NCBI GenBank assembly: GCA_963855995.1
Contig: OY979716.1
Coordinates: 123,256,237-123,320,236, forward strand
Origin: Muricea muricata
Lineage: Eukaryota; Cnidaria; Anthozoa; Malacalcyonacea; Plexauridae
Reading direction: 5' to 3'
Length of the DNA stretch: 64,000 bases
The position numbers and the translations under genes were made by a program. The notes below the pieces were generated by a model. It did no database searches and was not told the DNA's origin. It saw only the letters and a list, made by a program, of their open reading frames with translations. Shown piece after piece: positions 10,901 to 20,592 of the stretch (position 1 is its first letter; every line of letters starts with the position of its first letter).

Positions 10901-11209
10901 ATTCTCTCAAAACATTGAATGAAATTTTCTGCACACTCAGCCGGTGACTCCAGAATTTTGTACAACAATTGAACGACAAAAATGAAAGGAAACATTCATC
11001 TTGACAAGAATGATAGTGATATGAATTTTATTTTATTACAACGACGTTTCGATGCTTCTTGCATCATTTTCAAGTTACAAGTGAGAACTATTCGTATTAC
11101 GTTTACTTTTAGTTAACGGTCCGCGTGTTCGTAAGCAAATAAATAGCGCAAGCATGCAAAAATTACCAAATGCGCTAGGCAAAAAATACTAAAATATTTA
11201 AATTATTTG

Positions 11210-11380
11210 CGCCAGTTAACAAGTAAACTCACTCGATAAACACAAGTACAGTCAATAATGTAATATATTGTAATCCCTGAACAATAACAATGCACAATAT
11301 TATACGCGCGAAAACAAGCGGAAGTAATCTTGCGGAAGTCACGCGTTCTACTAATATAAATAACGACACCATGTGTGGCG
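11210..11380 (-). repeat. Gypsy 3' LTR
   Basis: 171 bp with inverted terminal pentanucleotides CGCCA / TGGCG, the same limits as the copy at 17,666-17,836. It differs from the 5' LTR at two positions that I can see (CACAAT versus CGCAAT, and CGACACC versus CGATACC). Confidence 0.85.
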
Positions 11381-11473
11381 CAGTTTCTGTTTGTTTTTTT
11401 TCCTAAGTTGGTGAGGCTGTTCCATACTTCAGCTACAGTTACTCTATATAAACTAACGCAAGTATTTACAATA

Positions 11474-12076
11474 TTAATGTTCATACTCCAAGTAGTTGGG
11501 TGGCTTTCGTATGCGCTGAGGCCGTGTGGGTATTTGGGCGGTGGTCGGAGAAGATGGGTAAAGCTGCAAAACGTCAGGCACCGATGGAGAAGGCCGGGGT
11601 TCCACGGGGGCCGACTCAACCATACACTGCGTTTCGTCCTCACTATCTGATTCGGCGAAATGGTTGCCTGTGGCCTGACTCACTTCACTGGGAACACGAT
11701 AACATTCGTCAAGGCGGACTTTATAAGAGACTGCTCGAATGTGTGTATTAGTAAACTTCTTGATAAAGCACCATGGGCGGTCAATTGATACCACCAGATA
11801 TCTGTTGCGGACTTTTGTTTTATCTCGTTCGGTACGCAGATAAACGAGATCACCAACTGCTATTTTGTGGATTGAAGTGTGCACACGAGTTTCTTTAGGA
11901 TATTTGGAGCGTTCGCTATAGGGGTGATTCTTTAAGCGCTGTTGATGCTGGATTCTGATTGTGTTGATGTCGTCTATCGGGAGTTGAGTGTTAGAGTATT
12001 GGTCCCTTTGTGTCCATAATTCGTATGCAGAGAGTCCCTGTCGACGAAGGCGGGAGTTTAGCCTGGATATAGCAAT
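11474..12076 (-). pseudogene. Gypsy integrase C-terminal part
   Basis: Open in one frame from the insertion point at about 12,076 to the stop at 11,474. After SRLNSRLRRQGLSAYELW come a basic linker and the C-terminal integrase fold (KIAVGDLVYLRTERDKTKVR, RYLVVSIDRPWCFIKKF), then an acidic and proline-rich tail ending RPQRIRKPPNYLEYEH. In the family this part binds DNA and helps target choice. No chromodomain is evident. It is cut from the catalytic core by the element at 12,081-13,295. Confidence 0.8.
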
Positions 12077-12080
12077 ACTT

Positions 12081-13295
12081 AAAACCCAGCTAATTAGTTA
12101 TTCTATTGTTCTAGCTGTCCATTATTTTTAATAATGGACTGCTAGCTGTCCATTATTTTTCACAAGCGTCCATTATTTTTTAAATATTGGACGCTGTCCA
12201 TTATTTTTCAATAAACAGCAATATTATACATTTAATTTATTCGTCATCCATGACATGACACACCAAAACTTAATCGTTTTAGTTATAACCCGGTCTGTGG
12301 CAAATATTTAATACACCCATTGTTCGTTTTGTACCTATTTTGTTCAAGTCCAGCCACTGTAGTCCATATAGTTAACAGTCAATAGTCTTCAAAAAGGTAT
12401 CCACCGAACAGGATAGAAATTCAGACACAAAAACGACGCCTAAGACAAAAAAAGTAGTGTAATACACTACTTCATGTTGCCAACTGATGTCAGTGGCGCC
12501 ACGAAGAATTACAAATTGCTGCCTCAATATCGACATTTTATGCATTAAATAACGTACGTATTTCGCTTAAATCGATATGGGTGTAACTTTGAACATCTTT
12601 TCCCCCGATAAGCTTAATAAACCATGTATTAATTGTGGTAGAGTCGAAAAATATTGTTATAAATAGACACAAGTGTTACACGTTCACTTTGTCGTTCATG
12701 TTTCTTTGTCGATTTCAGAATTCGTAAAATTGACCAATCACAGCGAAGCACAAAAGTTCTAAACATTTGCCACAGACGAGTATAGCACTCAACATTTTTT
12801 CACACTGATTTTTATATCTACCGCTTCAATTTCAATTTCCGTATTCTTTCCCCCATCCTCATTCTCGTCTTTTTTAACTTTCTTCTCTCCAAAACTATTC
12901 CCTCGATCGCCATGCAGAATTTTACTCAGCTGTTGCTGCTGTGCATCACTTGTTCGCTTATACGCCCGAACAGAACTTGAACGATGCCCTACTGTACTTC
13001 GACTGTGTTATGAACAATTCTCCGTCGCTTTCACTACATTACGCCATTCTCTTACAACTTCAACCAACAACTTCGCACTTGACAATAATTGCTGCATGCT
13101 CATTCCTGCATGACGTCCATTATTTCCTACGCATACATAAATTCACTTGAAAATTAATTTATGCAAGCTAGGTTTTAAGCAGTCTAAAAGCTTCAACCCA
13201 ATCCATTATTTGAAAGAATGGACTGCACCTCGCCCTGCGGGCTCGGTGCATGTCCATTCTCTCAAATAATGGATTGGGTTTCGGCTTCTATCCTT
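12081..13295. mobile_element. Nested 1.2-kb non-autonomous element in Gypsy integrase
   Basis: TACTT (extendable to TACTTA) occurs at 12,076-12,080 and 13,296-13,300, and removing the segment with one copy restores an uninterrupted integrase reading frame, which fixes the borders. It begins AAAACCCAGCTAATTAG and ends TCGGCTTCTATCCTT. Inside, TCCATTATTTTT/AATAATGGAC hairpins recur: four near 12,115-12,210 and a long stem at 13,196-13,281 whose loop holds CCTCGCCCTGCGGGCTCGG. No transposase is seen. The superfamily is unknown. Confidence 0.7.
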
Positions 13296-14193
13296 TACTT
13301 AATCCAAGTTGAGTAATAGGTTCCCCATTTGGTGCTTGTCGGCGGAGTTCTTCCTCGACTTCAGCCACGGCCTTTTCTGCAACCGGATTCTTGTTGATGT
13401 TTTTGGCTCTACCAATCTCCAACGTGATGCCTAGGGTCAGAAGTGCGGGATTAGTTTTTAACGCTCGGAAACCAGGGGCAGGATCTACTCGAATTGTAGC
13501 AGGGGGACCGTCGGGAGAGTGGAGTGCGACGAGTAAAGTGGATAGATTGTCGCGAAGGGTGGCAGTCTTTTCGTCCGGAATGATACAGGCAGAGGTAAAA
13601 GATGTCGAGGTATCTCGAAGAGCAAGAATAAACTGTTTGCTTCTTCGAAGAACATCTGCAGCAAAGGAGATGCCAACTACAGCAGGTGGATCGTTTGTGG
13701 TCTGGTTTAGTAGAGGTTGTGGCAGATTGCGGAGAGAGGCGCAGGTGTGGCACGTGTCGCGAACACGATCAATGGCTTTCGTGATATCGAGAGCATAAAA
13801 ATGGCGTTTCATAGCAAGATTCAATTGATGCGCAGTGGGATGGTCCAGTTTTACGTGGAGAGCTGTTATAAGACTATCGAGGGCACTGCGTGGAACAACA
13901 ATCAATTCCGTAATGGGGGAAAGAGGGTTTGTACGTGGAACGACCAAGAGGCCATCTTTAGCAATGGATGCGACGTTAAGATATTGCTTCACATCATTGA
14001 TGTTGGTGGCTTTTTTGGAGGGTCGTGTGCCTTGTTTCAAGTGGGCATGGGTGCGACGAAGGTCGGAACACTCAGCCTGAACCTCATACCACGCGGATCT
14101 CGTTGTAAATGGCAGATGTGAAAGGTTTCGAATATCTTGAACAGACGCTGCCCGAACGACGGAATCTTCAGTCGCCGCGATGAATGTGCAGAC
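13288..14193 (-). pseudogene. Gypsy integrase zinc-binding and catalytic core
   Basis: Open from just after a TAA at about 14,194 to the nested insertion. A zinc-binding HHCC module is visible (HVKLDHPTAHQLNLAMKRH, then CHTC), followed by the integrase core with D in FAADVLRRSK, D in IRVDPAPGF and E in NPVAEKAVAEVE. Integrase inserts retroelement cDNA into chromosomes. The frame is the same as that of RNase H upstream, so a single nonsense change separates them. It terminates artificially where the 12,081-13,295 element begins. Confidence 0.8.
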
Positions 14194-15680
14194 TTAGCAA
14201 CGTCGCTCGGAACATTCGGCAGCGTTGCGACTTGAAAAATCTGAAGGGACATTAGACGACCCAGCAAGGTGTTGAACGTGAACGGCATAACGACTGACGA
14301 TGGAAAGAAAGAATGTTACCCGAGGGCTGGCAGAAAATTCTCCACGACACAATTTTTGAACTGCCTGTACACATGGCTTGCTGTCCGTAAGTAGGCACGT
14401 GGGCTGGACTGATTGTATTATGTATGGACTGAAATGTTTGATAGACGCTGCAATGCTTAGGGCTTCGATCTCGCACGGAAGCCAGGTGACCTGGTGTTTG
14501 CGCAATTTGGCGCTGAAAAAGCCTGCAAGTTGTACTTTGCTATCCCTGTTTACATACAACGTTGCACCGATACCGCTTTTAGCCACTGAACCATCGGTCA
14601 CAATCCAGAGTTGGTCGGATGGTCGTGGGAGCGTAATGGACTTGTGTTCCTTGAGAGCATTTTGGGCAGCATGGAAGTGCACAAGTGAAGTATCTGTCCA
14701 CGGTATAGCGTCACGGGATTCTTTGCCTGATATGATCTGATCAAGTGGTGCGAGGAGTTGGGAGCAGCTTGTAAGGACACGGCTAAGGGCTTTGTATGCG
14801 CCAATAAATGAGCGTAATCCACGGACAGTGTCTGGCGGTGGACATGAAGAAAGAGTAGCAACGCGATGTTGGCTGGCGGACAACTGACCTTGTGTCCAGA
14901 CCCATCCAAGGATGGTGGTGGATTGGAGACAGATTGTGGTTTTAGATGCAGACAGGTGAAGATTGCACCGCTGAAGGGCATCTAGGACTCGTTGCCAGTT
15001 CTGTAACAGCTCTTCAGGTGTGTTTGCACCACAATAAAGATCATCTGCCAGTTTTGCCGCGATTCCATCCTGTAAACAATCTCCGAGAACCCGACACATG
15101 AGTTCTTCTAGGGCAGTTTCGGAACCTGGCATTCCCATTGCACAACGTGTGTAGGCACGAACGCCCCGGAAAGGTGTGGCAACGCCGCAATACTTCATAG
15201 ATTCCTTTGCTAGGGGTATCTGATAGAATGCACTAGTGAGATCAGTTACGATCAGGTACTTCCACCTTGCGATTGTGCGCAAGGTGGTCTCCACGTCGGG
15301 CATTAAAGATGGTTGAGGCTTACTGTATCTGGCCACGTCAGCAAAGGCAGTGACTAGCCGGTGTCTACCAGATGGTTTTGTGACTAGAAAGGATGGGTTG
15401 AGATATTCTATCGTTGTGCCAATGTCCTCTGGACGTTGAAATACTCCCTGACGCTCCAGCTCATCAAACTTTGCCTGCAGCTGAACTAACTTGTTGCGAG
15501 AATACTGGGGGAGACGACCCTTTCGTTGGGGCGGTTGCACTGGGCCCATGTTGACGATGGCTTCGAAAGGACCCACGGCGCCATTGTATCCGGAAATGGA
15601 GGGTTCAAATACAGAGTCGTAACTGTGCAGTAACTTTTGGAAAGCGGTACGACTGGTTTCAGGTAGGATATGGTCAGGGT
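14194..15680 (-). CDS. Gypsy reverse transcriptase/RNase H
   Basis: The frame is open upstream of the first ATG at 15,576 to at least 15,690, so translation is presumably continuous with protease in an undamaged element. RT motifs: [24 protein letters not shown] (catalytic Asp), [13 protein letters not shown] and the catalytic LADDLYCG box, where the usual YxDD reads LADD. RNase H follows with [25 protein letters not shown] and LLTDSKPCV. The C-terminus meets a stop at 14,194. Family function: copying element RNA into DNA and degrading the template. Confidence 0.85.
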
Positions 15681-16589
15681 CTAGTTGGACTGCAGAGGAG
15701 TGGAGGGGAATGGGTTCTGCTGGTGTGGAGGGTGGGGGGGGGAGGCAGGAGGTAGTGTGTTATCGACAATAGACACGTCTGAGGTTAAGGTGGGTAGGAC
15801 CTGGCAAAAGTGTTCATGGCGAGCAAGATGTTGAGGTTCAGTCGTGTCATTCAGAATACGAACGTGGCCAGCAACAGCTTCAACGATGTTGGGATGAGGC
15901 CAATTACGAGTCGATCTGGCGCAATCTGGGCGAGGTTCCAGTGCAAGGATAGAATCAGAGTGAACTTGGGGAGGTAACTGAATGTCTATATACTCTCCTG
16001 GCCAAATGACTGTAGATGATGGTGAAGCACGTAAGACATGGGACTGGGTGCGCCGTACATGGTTCTGTGGAGGGTCAGGGCCTTCAGCACCATAATACAA
16101 GATGTGGGAGCCTTGGATGGATATCTGTTGGAGGGATGGTCTAACCGAGATGTCATTGAGTGCCATAAAAGGCGTTCCTGCTAAGATATCAACATCGAGT
16201 TCCTCGACTGCGAGGGCATCAAGATGAAGGTCAACATGATCGCGATTGACATTGAAGTGGACTTCCCCAACTACGGTAAGGGGGGTTATGCCGTCAGCCT
16301 GGAGGGCAGTTTGTCTGGTCTTATGGATAATGGCCCCAACTTGTCTAGCCACTGACGCTTTGATCATACTTATCTCGGCACCTGTGTCGAGGGTAAGCTG
16401 CAGAGCATGATGGTGGTAAAAAACCTTAAGGTGAGGAGAGCGCTTGGTACAGAACCGTCGCGTTGTAGGCGTAACGCGGTAGTTATGGGAGCTATCTTCC
16501 ATAATGCTTTCAGGAGGAGTTGCTATGTGGCCAGGAGAGGTTTCATTGTAATCAGATGCAATTTCGATATCTAAGCTTTCGGACATCAC
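15681..16589 (-). CDS. Gypsy retropepsin-type protease region
   Basis: A 302-codon frame overlapping the end of gag by a few bases (TGATG at 16,586-16,590). The aspartic protease active site [12 protein letters not shown] is near residue 67, and [11 protein letters not shown] marks the downstream protease strand. After a 9-C run on the coding strand (15,734-15,742) the frame becomes low-complexity proline/histidine and stops, while the RT frame opens in the +1 register. This is either a slippage-type indel or a programmed frameshift; I favour an indel. Confidence 0.75.
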   Translation of the reverse strand: MMSESLDIEIASDYNETSPGHIATPPESIMEDSSHNYRVTPTTRRFCTKRSPHLKVFYHHHALQLTLDTGAEISMIKASVARQVGAIIHKTRQTALQADGITPLTVVGEVHFNVNRDHVDLHLDALAVEELDVDILAGTPFMALNDISVRPSLQQISIQGSHILYYGAEGPDPPQNHVRRTQSHVLRASPSSTVIWPGEYIDIQLPPQVHSDSILALEPRPDCARSTRNWPHPNIVEAVAGHVRILNDTTEPQHLARHEHFCQVLPTLTSDVSIVDNTLPPASPPHPPHQQNPFPSTPLQSN

Positions 16590-17506
16590 TTGTCGTGCGC
16601 GGTCAAGTATTGGTGATCAGGAGTTGGAAGGAAGGGACACTTGCTAAGGTAATGGTAAAACTGTGATCGGTTGGCTTGTTGACACAGAGGGGATATTTTC
16701 CGTCTTGTGCCTAGGACCTTGGTGTTGGGGGGTGTCTGTGGGTGTGCATTACGTTGAGAGCTAGACTGTTGAAATGCAGTACGTAGGACTTTGGACTCAT
16801 TTGTGCTCTGAATTTCTTCCAGCAGGGACTCGAGGGCCTGGGATATTTCAGGCTTTAGGCTGGCTAATGTTTGGGACCTTAGCTCAGTTCCGTAGCGCTG
16901 CTTAATGAGTGCTGGTATGTCGGGGTGAACTAGACGTAACCATGTAATAACGATAACATTTTCAATGGTGGGAGTAAGCTCTTCATCGTTAGTCACATTT
17001 TGCCCGTGGTGGCGGATACTGCCATTCACCTTTAGCAAATTATCGTCGATAAAGCCCAATAGACGTTGATAGAGGTCCTCGGGTCGTTCCCCAGGTTCTA
17101 AGTGTAGGTTATTAAAATCTAAGAACCTGGCACCGGTAGCCTGGAACCCAAAGTGAGCTCGAATAGCCTGCCAAATTGATTGCATGGATGTGGAATTTTT
17201 AATAATAGTGTTGCGAGCAACTACCGAACAAAAGCTAGCAATCTGACCCAACATTAATTCTAGGTGAGTTACCTTTTGAGCGGCTGTCCGTCGGTTTGCT
17301 TGTGGTACGTCCTCGCCATCATCAGCGAAGCCTCGAGTTGGCTGATTGCTAGTCTTGCCTTGCCATGTTGTTTCTTCGAGCAAAAAGTGAGCAAAATTCG
17401 GATCCAAGGACAAGATATATAGAAGGTTCTGGCGCCACGCTTCGAATGAAGTGATTGTTTCATCTTTGGATAAACTCCACTGTTTAGGAGCACGATTAGT
17501 GGCCAT
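16586..17506 (-). CDS. Gypsy gag-like protein
   Basis: 306 codons starting [17 protein letters not shown]. The region [22 protein letters not shown] and the downstream helix-rich capsid-like block ([31 protein letters not shown]) resemble Ty3-type Gag. A canonical CCHC zinc knuckle is not seen; only a degenerate C/H cluster lies at the end (CQQ...HYLSKC). It lies between the 5' LTR leader and protease, as expected. In the family Gag forms the virus-like particle. Confidence 0.7.
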   Translation of the reverse strand: MATNRAPKQWSLSKDETITSFEAWRQNLLYILSLDPNFAHFLLEETTWQGKTSNQPTRGFADDGEDVPQANRRTAAQKVTHLELMLGQIASFCSVVARNTIIKNSTSMQSIWQAIRAHFGFQATGARFLDFNNLHLEPGERPEDLYQRLLGFIDDNLLKVNGSIRHHGQNVTNDEELTPTIENVIVITWLRLVHPDIPALIKQRYGTELRSQTLASLKPEISQALESLLEEIQSTNESKVLRTAFQQSSSQRNAHPQTPPNTKVLGTRRKISPLCQQANRSQFYHYLSKCPFLPTPDHQYLTAHDK

Positions 17507-17665
17507 TCTGATGACTTGGCGACTGACTTTTTACAGCGTGATACAAGCTGTCGTGTTTTGACACCTTTAGTCCGAGCGAATTGTTGTCGATCTGAATGTG
17601 TAGCAAAGTTACACTTTGTCGTAACTGTTTATTAAATCAGAGTTGAATTAATGACGCTGCCACCA

Positions 17666-17836
17666 CGCCAGTTAACAAGTAAACTCACTCGATAAACACA
17701 AGTACAGTCAATAATGTAATATATTGTAATCCCTGAACAATAACAATGCGCAATATTATACGCGCGAAAACAAGCGGAAGTAATCTTGCGGAAGTCACGC
17801 GTTCTACTAATATAAATAACGATACCATGTGTGGCG
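17666..17836 (-). repeat. Gypsy 5' LTR and adjoining primer-binding site
   Basis: 171 bp, limits CGCCA...TGGCG. Immediately inside it, on the minus strand, TGGTGGCAGCGTCATT (17,650-17,665) begins with TGG exactly at the LTR edge, the position and start expected of a tRNA primer-binding site. The tRNA species was not identified. Confidence 0.8.
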
Positions 17837-18043
17837 TTGCATATAGAACAACACAAAGAAGACAAAAAAGACACACACACGCACACAAGCATAAAATTAA
17901 CTAATTAGTATCAATTAAAAAGCTTAGAGTTTATAGAGTCTGACTGAGTGTTCAAGGATGGCTTCAGTTCCCTAATGTAAAGCATCTCGTACAGAAGGCA
18001 CTCGTACTTCCCTCGACACCTGCGTAGTATTGAAAAGCAGTTT

Positions 18044-18301
18044 TCAATCCGCGATGTGCTCTCTCCAGTCTCCATGATGTTCACGCATATGAAGTCCCAT
18101 CACTGACCCCTTGTGTTCATCAATGCGTTGATGTAGGTGTCGACATGTATAGCCAACATAATCTTCATCGCACAGATCACATTTAAATTTATAAACAACG
18201 CATTGATTATTTACAAGGAGTGCCTTCACTTCCTTTACTTTGACCTCGTCGCAAATCTTGTAAAAACCTGCTTGTAAATACCGGTCGTAGAACTTTCCCA
18301 A
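18044..18301 (-). pseudogene. Penelope-like GIY-YIG endonuclease fragment
   Basis: An 85-codon fragment with CVVYKFKCDLCDEDYVGYT followed by RHLHQRIDEHKG, the GIY-YIG endonuclease start seen at the C-terminus of Penelope-like polyproteins, including the CxxC insert typical of them. The frame is truncated on both sides. It lies in one arm of a local palindrome centred near 18,360 (TTTGCACAATATCGGCC against GATATTGTGCGAAGAC). Confidence 0.75.
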
Positions 18302-18839
18302 TCAACGGTCCAACGCCCGTGAGTTGTCTTTGCACAATATCGGCCGATTTTTGATCTTTAGACGGCAGGATAACGGCACGATATTGTGCGAAGACAACTC
18401 ACGGGCCTTGGACCGTTGATTGGGAAAGTTCTACGACCGGTATTTACAAGCAGGAAGATTCGCGACGAGGTCAAAGTAAAGGAAGTGAAGCTGCCCCTTG
18501 TAAAGACTCAATAAACTCTAAGCTTTTTAATTAATACTAATTAGTTAATTTTATGTTTGTGTGTGCGTGTGTGTGTCTTTTTTGTCTTCTTTGTGTTGTT
18601 CTATATGTAAATAATTTAAATATTTTAGTATTTTTTACCTAGCACATTTGGCAATTTTTGCATGCTAGCGCAATTTATTTGCTTACGAACACACGGACCG
18701 TTAACTAAAAGTAAACGTAGTACGAATAGTTCTCACTCTTAACTTGAAAATGATGCAAGAAGCATCGAAACGTCGTTGTAATAAAATAAAATTCATATCG
18801 CTATCATTCTTGTCAAAATCATTTGCACAAAAGATTTTA

Positions 18840-19895
18840 ATAAAGAAACATTAATCGCCTTTACAACGGTTAGAATGTCTCAACATGACGCAAAAGTGCA
18901 GATGTAGATAAAAGGCAGGCGCGGACAGAAGCAGCAGACTCGCGGATTACTGATGGAAAAATATTTTTTAATTATTGAAAATATTTTCTAAAAAATAAAT
19001 AAAAGAAGTAACATACCTTTGAATTGATGTAAATCAAAATAAATCACCCACGCCAAATTAATGTGGAAAGAATGGTCCAGGGTAAAGTGAATTATTCAGA
19101 AAATACCCTTGGAACGAGGTGGTAAGGGACACGTTTTACTTAACAACTGCAACTAGCCAAACAACGAAATGGTATTAGCATCACCCTGGCACCTAGGGCG
19201 TGACAGTGGTGATCATATTCCCAGTGGATCATACATGTTGAAGACACGTTCGACATTTTCTTTGTGAAAAATTTAAAAATCTATTTTACATATCTAAATC
19301 ACAATTCATCTTCTTTCACATATTGTGTAACTGATTGTCAGTACATGCAACTTTAGACACACATTAATTTGAAGTTGTACAACTATTCTACTTTTAAAAT
19401 CAATTCTCGAGAATAGCTTTTGTATCAAATTTGTTCCCTTTGAGTTAAATCGCTGAAATACACTTTTGTATTTAAGATGGCTGCATCCTGAAAAGAGAAA
19501 ACAGTTGCAAATTTGAGAGGGTTGTTCAGAGAAACATAAAAAAAAGCAAGATAAAAAAAACCAGAAAAGTCTTTGATCTTTTCCTTGAACCTTTAGATCA
19601 TCAGTACAGTCTCAGACATTCCCGATCCATCCTATTTTTAAAGCCCGAAATAAGCGCTATAACGATAGTTTTTTACCATGTTTCGTACGCAAATAGATTC
19701 TTTTCAACTTTCTAAAATTTCAATTATAACTATATGTAAACTTGTATAATTTTGTATTGTAATTAGTAACATTAGCATATGTGGAATTTTTAGTCACTGG
19801 GGGCACTGTGCCCAGCGCTCTACGTTTAGGCTTGTCCGCTGGTGTAATACTTTTTACTCAAATTATCCACAAGTAACCCTATTCGAAGACAGGGA
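18840..19895. repeat. Tandem repeat unit, copy 2, second segment
   Basis: Equals 1,740-2,004 joined to 5,326-5,639 and 6,295-6,725, without the LINE and without the two MITEs of copy 1. It therefore supplies the empty sites for those insertions. It is interrupted at about 19,896, within GGGAATTT|ACCCAAATT, by the element that carries the BEL retrotransposon. No gene is seen. Confidence 0.75.
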
Positions 19896-20368
19896 ATTTT
19901 TATCAGTTATAGACCCGAAGCGAGGGTGATTCGGCAAAATATTAACCCGAAGCGATGATATTTCCCGAAGGCTTTAGCCCGAGGGAAATATCATCACTGA
20001 GGGTTATTGTTTTGCCGAATCACCCAAGCGGAGGGTCTATAAATAATATATTGTACCGAAAATATATAACTGTTCAAGTCCAGGACAACTTGTGAACATA
20101 CCTTCGAGAATACGAGATTTCGTTTTTCACTCAAATAAACAATTTTTCCGAAGTTCTTTGCCAAATGGCATCAAGTAAATAGTGCTGAGAAATTTTGCCG
20201 TCTTTTGAACATCCTGCTTTGTAAAATTTCCGGTGAAACCACTTAAAAAACACCGTAGAATATCCATACTGACCATACACTCTTGTGTGCTACCGCCATT
20301 TTTCATTGTTTCAATCGGCGCGTGTAGCTCTCGCGTGATGTCGCGTGAGATTCAAAAGTCGAATCTCC

Positions 20369-20544
20369 TGTACTGAATGACGTAATCGTGGGGACTTCGT
20401 GTGACCCACGCGTGGAGAAAACATGTGCTTTGGAAGAACATTTCGTACATTTTGTAATTTATTTGTTCAAAGAGTGTAGACGAATATAGACAAAAATATC
20501 GATCAAAAAAGCAAAATTTGAGTGTAGTTTACTGATTTACAACA
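20369..20544 (+). repeat. BEL 5' LTR
   Basis: 176 bp, starting TGTACTGAATGACG and ending GATTTACAACA (TG...CA). I found no difference from the 3' LTR at 26,022-26,197. The short length is usual for BEL/Pao elements. Confidence 0.93.
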
Positions 20545-20592
20545 TGGTCCTTCGACGAGCCGGATAGTTGGTTCGAATTTCGTGAAAACAAG
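20545..20592 (+). promoter_or_regulatory. BEL primer-binding site and leader
   Basis: TGGTCCTTCGACGAGCCGG follows the LTR edge directly and begins with TGG, the complement of a tRNA CCA end; the rest resembles a T-arm. The coding start ATGTCCTTGGAC at 20,593 lies 48 bp further. The tRNA identity is not assigned. Confidence 0.65.

Larger units (their letters stand above)
9846..11002. repeat. Tandem repeat unit, copy 2, first segment
   Basis: Second copy of 422-1,740 without the 216-421 MITE. It contains the repeated plus-strand 83-codon frame (10,165-10,416) and small minus-strand frame copy 3. It is cut at about 11,002, inside GGAAACATT|AATCGCC, by the Penelope-like fragment; the unit resumes at about 18,842. 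Confidence 0.75.
11210..17836 (-). mobile_element. Ty3/Gypsy-like LTR retrotransposon (minus strand)
   Basis: Two 171-bp LTRs enclose gag, protease, reverse transcriptase/RNase H and integrase, in that order on the minus strand, the Ty3/mdg4 (Gypsy) domain order. The LTRs differ by about two substitutions as I read them, implying a fairly recent insertion. The copy is nevertheless damaged: a frame break at a 9-G run (15,734-15,742), one in-frame stop between RNase H and integrase (about 14,194), and a 1.2-kb element inside integrase (12,081-13,295). The flanking duplication is short (TTG shared) and imperfect. Confidence 0.88.
11003..18822. mobile_element. Penelope-like fragment, palindromic, split by a Gypsy element
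   Basis: The outer arms 11,003-11,209 and about 18,600-18,822 are inverted copies (ends CTTGACAAGAATGATAG and CTATCATTCTTGTCAA) containing GATGCAAGAAGCATCGAAACG, a layout typical of Penelope-like pseudo-LTRs. The right part (17,837-18,600) folds on itself around about 18,360 and contains a GIY-YIG fragment. The Gypsy element at 11,210-17,836 sits between AATTATTTG and ATATAGAACAAC; the empty form survives in the inverted arm at about 18,597-18,618. The flanking GAAACATT repeats (about 10,989 and 18,846) may be the target duplication. Confidence 0.7.

Noticed and set aside
11375..11751. Plus-strand frames over the Gypsy 3' region
   Set aside because: Antisense to the integrase C-terminal coding sequence; no independent signals.
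13391..14740. Several plus-strand frames of 80-135 codons
   Set aside because: Antisense shadows of the Gypsy RT and integrase regions.
17632..17892. Minus-strand frames MLVCVCVSFLSSL... over the Gypsy LTR
   Set aside because: Repeated at both LTRs and reading through the LTR into GT-rich flank; not protein-like.
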